Source: Candidatus Melainabacteria bacterium (GTDB lineage: Bacteria > Cyanobacteriota > Vampirovibrionia > Obscuribacterales > Obscuribacteraceae). Taken from it: a DNA stretch of 64,000 nt. Made by a program: the position numbers and the translations under genes. The notes beneath the pieces were generated by a model. That model made no database searches, was not told the DNA's origin, and saw only the letters and a program-made list of their open reading frames with translations. The stretch is from assembly GCA_003242885.1 (NCBI GenBank), contig QKMZ01000015.1, positions 186,001 through 250,000 on the forward strand, written 5' to 3'. Below, piece after piece: positions 1 through 9,315 of this stretch (the stretch's first letter is position 1; every line of letters starts with the position of its first letter).

Positions 1-333
1 CAACCGAAGGACGCGGAGAATGAAATCTTTGCGGCAGTTCAAGAAGCGAAACAAATGAACAAGCGGTTTCCTGCTGCATTGAACGCCTATGCCCTGATGC
101 GAAAGTCGCACGGTGACTTGAAAGGTGCAAAGGCATACTATGTCAGTGCCCTCACACAGGCTGCAGATACAATGCCGGTGATTCATTACAATTATGCAAT
201 TTTGCTCGAAAAGACTGAAAATAGTAAGGAAGCGGTCGCACAGTACAGGCGCTATCTAACCCTTGCTCCGGCGGGGAAAAACGCCAAAGCTGCGCAGGAA
301 CGACTGAGACGGCTGACCGGTGTGTCCAGGTAG
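1..333 (+). CDS. C-terminal fragment of a TPR-repeat protein
   Basis: The reading frame is open from the first base of the window, so the 5' end lies outside. The visible 110 residues contain two tetratricopeptide-type helical pairs (pattern Y-x-x-A-L near the start, then HYNYAILLEKTENSKEAVAQY around residues 62-82) and end with LRRLTGVSR. The ending APAGKNAKAAQERLRRL resembles the endings of TPR units in the very large TPR protein at 12137-15910 (APSGKYAQQAKERLTAL), so the two may be related. TPR repeats mediate protein-protein contacts; no catalytic domain is visible. An intrinsic terminator follows. Whether the protein is secreted cannot be judged without its N-terminus. Confidence 0.75.
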   Translation, partial: QPKDAENEIFAAVQEAKQMNKRFPAALNAYALMRKSHGDLKGAKAYYVSALTQAADTMPVIHYNYAILLEKTENSKEAVAQYRRYLTLAPAGKNAKAAQERLRRLTGVSR

Positions 334-388
334 GCTGTCAAGACAAGCTGAAGCGTCTGTTGTACAATCAATTTCCGTGGCTCTGGCT

Positions 389-413
389 ACGGCAATATTT
401 GCCGTTATTTTTT
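389..413 (+). terminator. Rho-independent terminator
   Basis: A 7-bp perfect stem (ACGGCAA/TTGCCGT) with a 3-base loop is followed by a T-rich run (TTATTTTTT). It lies between the TPR gene and mnmA and should end the upstream transcript. Confidence 0.75.
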
Positions 414-444
414 AGCATTTTGAAACGGAGTTTTGACCAGCACA

Positions 445-1620
445 ATGAGCGTTACAGAGAAGGACGTCAATAGCGCCGCGCCGGCAGCGAATCCTCAACA
501 TACAGAGGCGATGCTGGAGGCTGTTTGCGCTGTTGCGCGTGCTCGGGAAGCCACTCCTGTTCCGGCTGGAAAGACACGCGTTGCCGTTCTTATGAGCGGA
601 GGCGTCGACAGTTCTGCCACTGCCTATCTTCTTAAAGAGCAAGGATATGATGTCGTCGGGGTGACTGGCTGGCTGATCAAATCAGGCAGCCGTTGCTGCG
701 ACACGGGCATGATCGACGCTGCCAGAGTCTGCGAGCAACTTGAGGTAGACCACCATGCGGTCGACTTGAGAGAGCTTTTTAAAACGCAAATCATTGACGA
801 TTTCCATCAATCGTATGCACGTGCGCGCACTCCTTTGCCGTGCAGTTTGTGCAACACCGTAATTAAGTGGGGCGCATTAATGAATTACGGGCGTAAGATT
901 CTTGGCGCCGAGTACATTGCCACTGGTCACTATGGACGTATCGCTGAGATCGATGGGCAAATCCGATTGGCTCGTGCAAAAGATCCTAAGAAAGATCAAT
1001 CGTATGTTCTCTGGGGTTTGACGCTCGACCAGCTCAAGCACACCTTGCTTCCTCTCGGCGATTACAACAAAGACGAGATTCGAGCAATCGCTGCTAAAGC
1101 TGATTTGACGACTGCAAATCGACCTGATAGCCAGGATCTCTGCTTCATTCCAATGGGTAAGACCCCGCAAGAGTATCTGTCCGGCTTCCTTCCTGAGCTG
1201 CCTGGACCGATTCTGCACGCCCTTACAGGTGACCTTATGGGCGAGCATAAAGGCACGCACAATTTTACGATTGGTCAACGTCGCGGTATCAATATCTCGT
1301 ACAAAGAGCCGCTTTATGTCACTTCCATCGATCCCGATATGCGCATTGTCTATGTGGGACCAAAAGAGGCCCTGCTTCGTCGCGAGCTGACGGCGTCCTT
1401 TATGAACTGGATGCTTGAGGCACCACCGGCGGAACCATTTAGAGCGCAAGTGAAAATCAGATACAACAGTCCTACGGCACCAGCCCTGGTTACACCATTA
1501 CCTGACAATAAGACATCGGTGCTCTTCGACGACGCGCAGCCTGCAATCACTCCCGGTCAAGTGCTCGGTATTTACGACCTGTCTGACGCATATATCATGG
1601 GTGGCGGCTGGATCGACTGA
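445..1620 (+). CDS. mnmA: tRNA-specific 2-thiouridylase MnmA
   Basis: MnmA thiolates U34 of Lys, Glu and Gln tRNAs using ATP and sulfur relayed from a cysteine desulfurase. Counting from the possible TTG start at 433, the PP-loop SGGVDS is at residues 55-60, the first catalytic Cys is in PCSLCN at about 140, and the second is in DLCFI at about 237; GHYGRI and QSYVLWGL are further family signatures. The ATG at 445 is preferred to the TTG at 433, although the GGAG at 427-430 is not ideally spaced for either (14 and 2 bases). About 40 residues precede the PP-loop, where the E. coli enzyme has about ten, so the N-terminus is extended. The gene looks monocistronic: a terminator lies upstream and a new promoter lies downstream before the amidase. 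Confidence 0.96.
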   Translation: MSVTEKDVNSAAPAANPQHTEAMLEAVCAVARAREATPVPAGKTRVAVLMSGGVDSSATAYLLKEQGYDVVGVTGWLIKSGSRCCDTGMIDAARVCEQLEVDHHAVDLRELFKTQIIDDFHQSYARARTPLPCSLCNTVIKWGALMNYGRKILGAEYIATGHYGRIAEIDGQIRLARAKDPKKDQSYVLWGLTLDQLKHTLLPLGDYNKDEIRAIAAKADLTTANRPDSQDLCFIPMGKTPQEYLSGFLPELPGPILHALTGDLMGEHKGTHNFTIGQRRGINISYKEPLYVTSIDPDMRIVYVGPKEALLRRELTASFMNWMLEAPPAEPFRAQVKIRYNSPTAPALVTPLPDNKTSVLFDDAQPAITPGQVLGIYDLSDAYIMGGGWID

Positions 1621-1778
1621 TCGGCAAAGATCAAATGTCCAAGCCTTTTGAAAGCTATTGGAAACGCAATTTAATCACGCGGGGTAAAATCCCTCGAATT
1701 CGTGTTGTCATGCTGTTTCTCGTTTGCTGAAGTCGGGAACCAATGCGGTATCGGTTAGTCGAATGTTCAGTATTTGTG

Positions 1779-1807
1779 TTGCTAACGTAAAAAACAAAAC
1801 CTATAAT
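1779..1807 (+). promoter_or_regulatory. Sigma-70-type promoter for the amidase gene
   Basis: TTGCTA (1779-1784) and a consensus TATAAT (1802-1807) are separated by exactly 17 bases. Transcription would start near 1814, some 24 bases before the ATG of the amidase gene. Confidence 0.75.
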
Positions 1808-1837
1808 ACGACTTGGTAGCCATGGATCTTGTTTTAA

Positions 1838-3550
1838 ATGCTTCTGAAAAACCGCGTCTTCACTAGGTTTAAGCCACTAACATTAGTGCTTGCAGTACTA
1901 ATGATGGCATGTTCGATATGCGTTTCGGATATCAGCGCAGATGCGCGCACTAGATCTAAGAGTCATGCTTCTGCGTCAACGCGAAGCAGTGGTTCTTCAC
2001 GCTCCGCAAGATCATCGAGAGGACGTTCTCGAACAGTCGTGCAATATTCAGGCTCGCGCCGCCGCACCGTTGCGGTAAGCAGAAGCCGTGTCACGGCGTC
2101 GTCGCGACACAGTAATCGAACAATTCGCATTGTCAGACAACCTCGTCCTAAATACGCATACTCGCTCAGTTTGTTCTTGATGCATGCTCCTGCTTTCGAC
2201 AAGAGCCCGCTTGATCAACAAACGAGTGAAAAGATCGCGCGGGCTTGGGACCGTGGTATCGCTGATAGTTACCCTGCACGCACTCTCGTGAGGGCTGGTG
2301 TTGTTTCGTATCATCCACTTCGCGGTGGAATTTTCTATCGACGCGAACCAGTCAAATACATCATTTTGCACTCTACCGAAACAGGCATTCCTGTCAGCGC
2401 TGTCAACGTAATCGAAGGCTGGAGCTCAATGGGGCGTCGCCATCCAGGCGCTCAGTATGTGGTTGAGCGTGACGGCACGATCTATCAAGCTGTAGATCCA
2501 GATCTTGCCACTGTGCACGTCAATATTTTTAAGACTTTGCCTGGCATCAACAACGACAACAGCATCGGCATAGAAATGAATCACACGGGCAGGCAGAATT
2601 ATCCTGCTGCGCAGCGTGAAGCAGTTTCTAAATTGCTTGCCTATCTTCAAAATCGCTACCAAGTCGATCATGCCAACGTGATCACACATAGATACGCACA
2701 GCAAGGCGACCATACCGATCCTGTCAATTTTGATTTGGAAGGATTTCTTGCCTACAAAAACAATTTCCAAAAGCAAGCTCTTGCTTACAAAGTCAAAGGG
2801 CTGGAGAAAGAAGTTAAGACATGGAACGAGCCTTCCGCCGCTTCTACTATTCTGCAACCGCATCCGGTGCAAACAGTCGATGCAGTTGAGCGCGCTGACA
2901 AAAAGCTGGATAGAAATGAAAAGGTCAAAGTCTCTCCGTTGCCTGTTATCGAGGAGCCGGTGCGGACCGCACAGCCTGGTAACGCATTGGAGTTGAAGGG
3001 ACCGATTGAGGTTGATCCTACAGCTGCAACCGACTTGAATCAGAAAGAAACATTTGAAGTGGACGGACCAGGTGCCACCAAGGGTGGTGAAACATCCGAA
3101 TCCGATAGATCCGCCGGTGGAAAGTCAGAGTCCGCAAAACAAGAATCCGCGCCAGATTCTCCCAAGCCGAAATTCGCTCCTGGACCTGACAGCGCGCCAG
3201 AATCAAAGTTGAGCAGCCCGCACACGAAGTTCGCACCAGCGCATGTGATCAACCAGCTGCCTAAGAAAGAATTAGAGACCTCATCCCACAAAGTGATTAC
3301 ACCACCTATTCACAAGGAAGTTGTAACTCACAAGTCAAACGATGATGTTCCGCTGACGCAGTACGTACCTGGTGACAAGGTTACGCATACGCAGGTAAAA
3401 CCAGCGATGCGCACATCTACCGCCGCGCCGAGGGCGGTAGCCGCCAAGCCTCCTGTCGAAGAGCAAATTCAGCCGAAGGACTTGAAGCCGACTGCAAAGA
3501 AAACGATGTTCCAGCGCTTCCGTTCTTATTGGAAAGATAACTTCCAATAA
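1838..3550 (+). CDS. Secreted N-acetylmuramoyl-L-alanine amidase (Amidase_2)
   Basis: A peptidoglycan amidase of the T7-lysozyme/PGRP fold that cleaves the bond between muramic acid and the stem peptide. Residues 1-36 form a signal peptide with a hydrophobic core and a Cys in LMMACSI (possibly a lipobox variant). Residues 37-100 are a Ser/Arg-rich linker. The Amidase_2 domain covers about 165-300, with likely zinc ligands His178 (ILHSTETG), His284 (ITHRYA) and the Asp of HTDP near 294; the segment NSIGIEMNHTG is also typical. Residues 310-570 are a low-complexity Pro/Lys/Ser tail, probably disordered or wall-binding. A strong promoter sits directly upstream. It could act in cell-wall remodelling; a link to the T4SS-like locus 27 kb away (VirB1-like role) is only speculation. 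Confidence 0.9.
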   Translation: MLLKNRVFTRFKPLTLVLAVLMMACSICVSDISADARTRSKSHASASTRSSGSSRSARSSRGRSRTVVQYSGSRRRTVAVSRSRVTASSRHSNRTIRIVRQPRPKYAYSLSLFLMHAPAFDKSPLDQQTSEKIARAWDRGIADSYPARTLVRAGVVSYHPLRGGIFYRREPVKYIILHSTETGIPVSAVNVIEGWSSMGRRHPGAQYVVERDGTIYQAVDPDLATVHVNIFKTLPGINNDNSIGIEMNHTGRQNYPAAQREAVSKLLAYLQNRYQVDHANVITHRYAQQGDHTDPVNFDLEGFLAYKNNFQKQALAYKVKGLEKEVKTWNEPSAASTILQPHPVQTVDAVERADKKLDRNEKVKVSPLPVIEEPVRTAQPGNALELKGPIEVDPTAATDLNQKETFEVDGPGATKGGETSESDRSAGGKSESAKQESAPDSPKPKFAPGPDSAPESKLSSPHTKFAPAHVINQLPKKELETSSHKVITPPIHKEVVTHKSNDDVPLTQYVPGDKVTHTQVKPAMRTSTAAPRAVAAKPPVEEQIQPKDLKPTAKKTMFQRFRSYWKDNFQ

Positions 3551-3555
3551 TATAG

Positions 3556-3599
3556 CGTCGACGCATGGCGTCTAGAACTGGTCGACGTATGGCATCGAC
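3556..3599. repeat. Two degenerate copies of the 21-bp palindromic repeat
   Basis: Two imperfect copies at about 3556-3573 and 3580-3599, with the core arms GTCGACGC/GCGTC around ATG, lie in the convergent gap between the amidase and thpR. They belong to the REP-like family described in the findings. Confidence 0.7.
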
Positions 3600-3622
3600 A
3601 GCTGGCTGGATTTATTCCGCCC

Positions 3623-4255
3623 TTACGGAAGAGCGAAGTCCAAAATACTCGAGTAGCCGTTTGGACCAGCGTTCAGATCGCTTTCGATGAGAGAAACTGT
3701 ACTAATCTCATGCGTGAGAGGAAAGAGCACGTCTGGAATTTCGAAATCGCTGAGCGAACGTTTCACATTGCCGGCATCTCGCTGTTTGTGGTCAGGTGAA
3801 AAACGGCAGACTGTCAGATGCGGGCGGAATCGCTTGAAGCGTTGCACTTTATCGCTCTTTTCCAAATACTTCGACAAACCCTCGGTGATTGTTTTGTTGA
3901 GACTCTCCGCTTGAAGGCATTCAGTGGTTGATTCGAGAACAAGAACACGCGGTGCTTTGAGCGAAGGCCATACTTCAATTTGGTCATATTGAATTTGAAA
4001 AGAACGATTGCCTAGCTTCTTCCACTCGGCGAGTGCGGATTGCAGGTCCTTTTTCACATCTTCCATTCGAGATTGTTCTACATCACCGATGAACAGCCAT
4101 GTTAGGTGCAGTTTGGGGATAGGAACAAAGCGTGCCTTGATCTGCCAACATTGTGACAGTTGGCTGTTCATATGCTTGAGTTCTTCCACTAATGCCGCGT
4201 GTTCAGCGTTTAGGAATGTTCCGACAAATAGCCGAGTCATCCCTTCCTTGTCCAT
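3623..4255 (-). CDS. thpR: RNA 2',3'-cyclic phosphodiesterase (2'-5' RNA ligase family)
   Basis: A member of the 2H phosphoesterase superfamily, which opens 2',3'-cyclic phosphate ends of RNA; ligase activity was the historical assay. The two signature H-x-T motifs are present: HLTW at residues 50-53 and HLTV at 146-149, spaced as in the family, and the length of 210 residues is normal. The ATG at 4255 has no clear ribosome binding site. An in-frame ATG at 4240 follows AAGGAAGGG and gives the N-terminus MTRLFVGTFL, which matches the usual family start, so translation may begin there. It lies just downstream of the beta-oxidation gene on the same strand (80-bp gap) and may be co-transcribed. 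Confidence 0.9.
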   Translation of the reverse strand: MDKEGMTRLFVGTFLNAEHAALVEELKHMNSQLSQCWQIKARFVPIPKLHLTWLFIGDVEQSRMEDVKKDLQSALAEWKKLGNRSFQIQYDQIEVWPSLKAPRVLVLESTTECLQAESLNKTITEGLSKYLEKSDKVQRFKRFRPHLTVCRFSPDHKQRDAGNVKRSLSDFEIPDVLFPLTHEISTVSLIESDLNAGPNGYSSILDFALP

Positions 4256-4334
4256 TGTTCAAGCTCGCTGCCCAGGTAAATCGAACCGCCAATCTTTCAA
4301 AAACTCTCGGTGTATTGGTCCAGAGTTCTCCTAG

Positions 4335-6494
4335 TTAATCCACTTCTTTGCCGCTGCTGTAGAAACTCCTACCAGTTGCCGCCATCTGTTTGAGATAAGG
4401 ACTGACCTCACGATGAGGACCCGGTTCTTTGTAGATTTCTTCCAACTTTTCAATGATGTACGGAATGCCGAGCGAGTCCGCATAGCGCAGAAGTCCACCG
4501 CGGAAGGGTGGGAAGCCCATACCCAAGACAGTGGCAACATCGACTTCTCGCGGTCTGCGAACAACTTTCTCGTCCAAGCAGCGTGCGGCTTCATCAATCA
4601 TCGGTAGCAAAATGTGTTCTGCCAATTTTTTGCATTCTTCTTGTGGCGCCTTCTCGCTACTCACGTTCAGTTTCAAGATGTTAGTCAGATCGGGATCCAT
4701 TCCGATATTTCTGCCGGATTCATCCCAGTTGTAGAGTCCCTTACCGTGCCGTTTTCCAACAATGCCGATGTCTTTTACACCTTTCAGGCAAGCTGGTTTC
4801 GTAAAGCGTTCGCCGATATTGTCTTGCAGTGAATCCGCGACCAGCAGCGCTACATCCATTCCTACTTCGTCCGTGACACCCCACGGTCCGAGGGGCATAC
4901 CGAAGTCGATGGCTGCGTCATCAATCCAGTTGATTGCAGTGCCAAGGTCTACCAGTCTGGCTGCTTCATTGATGTAGCAGCAAAGCAGCCTGTTGACGAG
5001 GAAGCAGGTGCTGTCCTTGATTGGCAAAGGCAATTTGTCCAGTGCTGCGAGGAAGGAGAGTACTTTGGATTGACTTTCCCTTCCCGCATTTTTCGCTGGA
5101 ATGACTTCCACCAAAGGCATTCTGTCGACCGGATGGAAGAAGTGGATGCCGAAGAACTCGTGCTTGGCTGCGAGTGTTTCCACAAGCTTGTTCACTGAGA
5201 GTGACGAGGTGTTGGTGGCGACGATTGCCGTTGGTTTCAAAAGAGGCAAAACCTTCGAAACAATCTCTATCTTCGTCTCGAAGACCTCAGCGCATGCTTC
5301 TACCAGCAAATCCACGTTTGCCAGGTCTTCATACGAATTCGCCGATTTGATCGTGCCGAACGTTCTGACTTCATCATCATCAGCGTTGGATTTTTCTGCG
5401 CGATTGACGTTGTTTGTGACAGTCTCCAACATCAATTCCTGACGGTCTGCGCTGGCGGATTTGACGACGACGTCAAATCCCCTTATAGCGGCCCAGCTCG
5501 CGATGTTGGTGCCCATGATGCCACCACCAATGATGCCGACCGATTTAATTGGTTGAAAACCTTGCTTGGCTGCTTTCGCAGAAGCAGACATCTTGTAGAA
5601 CTCTGTGGTGAAAAATAGGAAGATCAGATTGCGCGCAATTTCGCTGAAAGAAAGTTCGGCAAACGCACGTGCCTCATATTCATGGCCTTTGTCCATGCCC
5701 TGAGTGAGCCCGGTTTTGATTGATTCGAGCGCCTTAACTGGTGCGGGATAATTGCCTTTTGTTTTGATACGCAGTGTGCGCTCCATCATTTTGAAGTATT
5801 TTTCTTGTTTTTCAGGAGCTTCAGCGACGGCTCCGTGCGGAATGGACTTCCAGTCTGGGGCTGCTGCGAGTTCCAAACAAATTTCTTCAGCTCTAGGGAT
5901 GAGCCTTTCCTTTTCGACCAACTCGTCGAGGATGCCCAGCTCCAGAGCTTTTTTTGCACTGACGGTCTGTGCGAAAAGAATGAATTCTGTGGCTGCTCTT
6001 AGTTCGATCAAACGGGGTAAACGCTGAGTGCCTCCCAGTCCAGGCAGCAATCCAAGCTTCACTTCCGGAAGTCCAATGACTGTTTCGGGTGAATCTGTGG
6101 CGATTCTTCGAGCACCGCTCAATGCCAGCTCGAGTCCGCCGCCCAGGCAAGTTCCATTGATCCCAAATACTGTAGGAATCGACAGATTTGTGATTCTCGT
6201 CAGAAGATCTTGCCCGCGCCTTGACATTGCATGCGCTTCTTCGACGTTCATCTTCAGAACTTCGTGCAGGTCGGCGCCGGAAACGAAATTACTTTCTTTT
6301 GCGGAAACCATGACAATACCCTTGATTTTCGGGTCTCTCTCAATCTCATTGATGGCCGCTTCAAGCTGTCGAAGCACTTCTGTCGACAGCCAATTTTCCT
6401 TCTGGCTTGAGTCGAAACTAATGAGTGCCAGCCCGTTTGAGCGCTTTTCGAGAAGAACCAGTTTGCGCTCGGTTTCCAGAGATGCTTGTGTCAT
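4335..6494 (-). CDS. fadJ: Bifunctional enoyl-CoA hydratase / 3-hydroxyacyl-CoA dehydrogenase (FadB/FadJ type)
   Basis: The trifunctional-type alpha subunit of beta-oxidation: hydration of enoyl-CoA, then NAD-dependent oxidation of 3-hydroxyacyl-CoA. The crotonase domain is at residues 10-200, with catalytic Glu122 in GTCLGGGLELAL and Glu144 in GLPEVKLGLLPG. The Rossmann domain starts near 318 with GGGIMG (323-328), and the dehydrogenase His451 is in HFFHPV. The Asn usually found in HFFNPV is His here, a substitution also tolerated in FadJ-like relatives. C-terminal HAD domains run from about 500 to 719 (CFLVNRLL; MGFPPFRGG). At 719 residues the length is normal. No thiolase partner (FadA/FadI) lies in the window. 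FadB and FadJ cannot be separated from sequence alone. Confidence 0.93.
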   Translation of the reverse strand: MTQASLETERKLVLLEKRSNGLALISFDSSQKENWLSTEVLRQLEAAINEIERDPKIKGIVMVSAKESNFVSGADLHEVLKMNVEEAHAMSRRGQDLLTRITNLSIPTVFGINGTCLGGGLELALSGARRIATDSPETVIGLPEVKLGLLPGLGGTQRLPRLIELRAATEFILFAQTVSAKKALELGILDELVEKERLIPRAEEICLELAAAPDWKSIPHGAVAEAPEKQEKYFKMMERTLRIKTKGNYPAPVKALESIKTGLTQGMDKGHEYEARAFAELSFSEIARNLIFLFFTTEFYKMSASAKAAKQGFQPIKSVGIIGGGIMGTNIASWAAIRGFDVVVKSASADRQELMLETVTNNVNRAEKSNADDDEVRTFGTIKSANSYEDLANVDLLVEACAEVFETKIEIVSKVLPLLKPTAIVATNTSSLSVNKLVETLAAKHEFFGIHFFHPVDRMPLVEVIPAKNAGRESQSKVLSFLAALDKLPLPIKDSTCFLVNRLLCCYINEAARLVDLGTAINWIDDAAIDFGMPLGPWGVTDEVGMDVALLVADSLQDNIGERFTKPACLKGVKDIGIVGKRHGKGLYNWDESGRNIGMDPDLTNILKLNVSSEKAPQEECKKLAEHILLPMIDEAARCLDEKVVRRPREVDVATVLGMGFPPFRGGLLRYADSLGIPYIIEKLEEIYKEPGPHREVSPYLKQMAATGRSFYSSGKEVD

Positions 6495-6576
6495 GTTAAT
6501 TCCCAGGTTTTTGCCAAGATTGACCGACCTAGTCTACTAGCCAGGGCCGAAGTTTCCTTCAAAAACCAGGAATAGC

Positions 6577-7131
6577 TTAACTATCCTTTTCCTTCTGAAT
6601 TTGCTTAATTTCTTTCCTGAGCACTTCTTGTACGCCCTTTGGACCACCCATGCCTTTGAGCAAAAGTGCACCGCCGATGGCGAAAGGAAGCAATATCATA
6701 ATCATGCTCAGCAATGGAATATTGGCGAAATTCATCCGCAACGAGGACAGAATGGAAAAGAAGATTAAGGCTACAGAGCCGGCTGTTATCGCCCATCCTG
6801 CTCGTGCTTTCGAGTCGTAAAACATCCAGCCGATACCGAACATAAGCGGAACGAGTAGCAGACCAAAACCGCCGCTTCCAAATCCAAGCATGCCCATAAC
6901 ACCTGAGCCTACGGTTACGTGCTGGAACATCATCAGTATGCCGATGCCGATTAGACCCAAGCCGCCGAAATAGCATAAGTCTGATTTGACTGTCGTCGCC
7001 GGTGCTTGCGAACCACCGGTTGTGAGAGTGGTTGATTTGTTGTCGGACGCTAGTGGACCAGGGGACTCTTTGAGGACTGAGGTTTCCAGCTCCAGGAGCT
7101 TCTTCTTAATCTCTTCTTCCTTGCGGTTCAT
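6577..7131 (-). CDS. Small polytopic membrane protein of unknown function
   Basis: A 184-residue protein. Residues 1-25 are charged and probably helical (KEEEIKKKLLELE). Four hydrophobic segments follow at about 53-70, 78-102, 111-130 and 137-160, two of them Gly-rich (GMLGFGSGGFGLLLVPLMFGIG), and there is a Lys-rich C-terminus. No family is recognised. It lies between nadE and fadJ on the same strand, 82 bp before the fadJ start, so co-transcription is possible. The Gly/Met-rich loops suggest packed transmembrane helices and not a transporter. Confidence 0.75.
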   Translation of the reverse strand: MNRKEEEIKKKLLELETSVLKESPGPLASDNKSTTLTTGGSQAPATTVKSDLCYFGGLGLIGIGILMMFQHVTVGSGVMGMLGFGSGGFGLLLVPLMFGIGWMFYDSKARAGWAITAGSVALIFFSILSSLRMNFANIPLLSMIMILLPFAIGGALLLKGMGGPKGVQEVLRKEIKQIQKEKDS

Positions 7132-7285
7132 TGGACCTCCAGGCAGTCCTGAAAAACGGTGGCTGCAGGGCGCATAGCTACTTATTCAATTATTTGGAAC
7201 AGCTGCTGCAACCAACAAAAAGCGACAAATTAAATAACAATCGAATCACTACCTAATAATGGTTGCAACCAGCATAGCACCGAAT

Positions 7286-9070
7286 TTAGGCGGAGCCTGA
7301 AGAGGTTGATCCGGAGGCGCCTGCCCCAGTTTGCGCCGTTGCCTTTTCTTGAAAACGCTGCGCAATTGGCATTCTCCAACCCATGCCGAAGGCGCGTGAC
7401 GAAACCTTCAATCCCGGCGCCGCCTGTTTGCGCTTGTACTCGTTGCGATCGATGCGGTTGATAACGTCCTGCACTACCTCTGGGCGATAGCCGAGTCGGA
7501 TGATTTCATCCGGTTTGCGTCGTTGTTCTACATAGGCGTGCAAAATGCCGTCCAATATCACATACGGTGGCAAGCTGTCCTGGTCTAGCTGGTTGGGACG
7601 CAACTCTGCAGATGGCGGCTTTTCTATCGTGCTTACAGGAATAATGGGCTTCCCGGCTTCTTCGTTGATATACCGAGCAACGTCATACACCATCATTTTG
7701 GGAAGGTCTGATATCACGGCGAGTCCGCCGCACATGTCACCATATAGAGTGCAATAACCGACAGCCAGTTCTGATTTGTTGCCGGTCGCAAGAACCAGAT
7801 GACCAAACTTATTGGAAGCAGCCATGAGGATCGCGCCGCGTATCCGTGCCTGGATGTTTTCTTCTGTCACATCCCGCTCTCGTCCGGCAAAGAGCGGCGA
7901 AAGCATGGTGTCATAGGCATTCATTGCAGGTTCAATTGGGACTATGTGAAACTCAATGCCCAGACTTTCAGCCAGCTCTTTTGCATCATCGATAGAGTGC
8001 TGGGAGGAAAACGGCGAAGGCATGGCTATGCCCATGACGTTTTCTTTGCCCACAGCTTTTACCGCAATGGCAGCAGTTACCGCCGAATCGATACCCCCGG
8101 AAAGACCAATCACAGCTTTTCTAAATCCGCATTTGCGCATGTAGTCGCGCGTTCCCAAAACAAGGGCTGCAAGCGTGTTGACTGTTCGGTCTGACGAAAA
8201 TTCGGTGATTTCTCCTGCGAGTTTTAAAGACGGCTCTTTCCTTGTTTTGCCTGGTGCAATCTTTGCTTCCGTTTTTTTCGCTTTTGACTCTTTCTCTTCT
8301 TCTGTTTCTCTCTGCTCTACATCTACATAGATCAAGTCTTCTTCAAAAGCCTTTGCCATGGCGATTAACTCGCCCCTTTCGCTCATAACAAACGAGCGAC
8401 CATCAAAGATCAATTGATCATTTCCGCCAACGCTGTTTACATAAATCATCGGCAACATGTGACGTCGAGTCTGCTCTTTCACCAGTTCCAAGCGAATATG
8501 TTCTTTTCCAACGCCAAATGGTGACGCCGAAATATTGATAAGAAGGTCCGGTTTCTTCTCGCTAAGGAGCTGTAATGGGTCAATTTGATAGGAGAGTTTT
8601 TCCAAAATGTCGCCACGAGTCCATATGTCCTCGCAAATGGAAAGCCCCACACTGACGTCTTTGAGCTGAATAGGCGTGTGTTGTGTAGCCGGTTGGAAAT
8701 AGCGATCTTCGTCAAACACATCGTATGTAGGTAGCAGTGTTTTGTGCTGAACTGCCTTTATTGCACCATCGTCGATGAAGGCGCAGGCGTTGAACAGATG
8801 TCGTCCTTTGCCATGATTCACGTCAACGAAACCAACGATGGCAGCAATGGGCAACTTCTCTTTTAGTCTGTGCAAACCCTCCAGATTGGCTTGAATAAAA
8901 CTGTCTTTGAGAAGCAGGTCCAGAGGTGGGTAGCCCGCGACGGCGAGTTCTGGAAAGACAATCAAATCGGCTCCGGCGGCTTTGGCCCGATTGGCGAATT
9001 CCAGCATTTTGTCTGTGTTGCCGGTAATGTCACCGACTGTGGTGTTGATTTGTCCGAGAGCGATTTTCAT
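7286..9070 (-). CDS. nadE: Glutamine-dependent NAD+ synthetase
   Basis: The final step of NAD synthesis: deamido-NAD is amidated with ammonia released from glutamine. The N-terminal nitrilase-fold glutaminase (residues 1-255) carries the triad Glu41 (VFPELAVAGYPP), Lys110 (HKTLLPTYDVFDE) and Cys146 (SICEDIW). A charged linker rich in Glu and Lys (252-282) joins it to the synthetase domain, whose PP-loop SGGIDS is at 324-329. The end is Gly/Ser-rich (GAGASGSTSSGSA) and probably disordered. At 594 residues the length matches two-domain NadE. The start is supported by AAGG seven bases upstream. The linker is more charged than usual but in frame. Confidence 0.96.
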   Translation of the reverse strand: MKIALGQINTTVGDITGNTDKMLEFANRAKAAGADLIVFPELAVAGYPPLDLLLKDSFIQANLEGLHRLKEKLPIAAIVGFVDVNHGKGRHLFNACAFIDDGAIKAVQHKTLLPTYDVFDEDRYFQPATQHTPIQLKDVSVGLSICEDIWTRGDILEKLSYQIDPLQLLSEKKPDLLINISASPFGVGKEHIRLELVKEQTRRHMLPMIYVNSVGGNDQLIFDGRSFVMSERGELIAMAKAFEEDLIYVDVEQRETEEEKESKAKKTEAKIAPGKTRKEPSLKLAGEITEFSSDRTVNTLAALVLGTRDYMRKCGFRKAVIGLSGGIDSAVTAAIAVKAVGKENVMGIAMPSPFSSQHSIDDAKELAESLGIEFHIVPIEPAMNAYDTMLSPLFAGRERDVTEENIQARIRGAILMAASNKFGHLVLATGNKSELAVGYCTLYGDMCGGLAVISDLPKMMVYDVARYINEEAGKPIIPVSTIEKPPSAELRPNQLDQDSLPPYVILDGILHAYVEQRRKPDEIIRLGYRPEVVQDVINRIDRNEYKRKQAAPGLKVSSRAFGMGWRMPIAQRFQEKATAQTGAGASGSTSSGSA

Positions 9071-9275
9071 TAGGTTGCCTTTACAGCCGTTTTTACAGTG
9101 CGTTTAACAAGCGGCCTTTCATGGGACATATTTATCAGGACACTCGTTCTAAGAAAAAGAATTATCGCAGTTTCTCGGGGCTTGGGCTCAAAACTGCCCT
9201 GGGCGCCGGATCTAGCGGAAAAGAAGAGGTTCTGCTTGAATAATAAAAGCCCATTCATTTTTAGAAGTAAGTAGC

Positions 9276-9281
9276 TATAAT
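9276..9281 (+). promoter_or_regulatory. Probable -10 element for the secreted TIM-barrel-like gene
   Basis: A consensus TATAAT sits 35 bases before the chosen ATG. The -35 region (TTCATT, 16 bases upstream) is poor, so the assignment rests on the -10 alone. Confidence 0.45.
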
Positions 9282-9315
9282 TGTTAAATCCCGTTTACTA
9301 GAAAGTAAGGTGCCC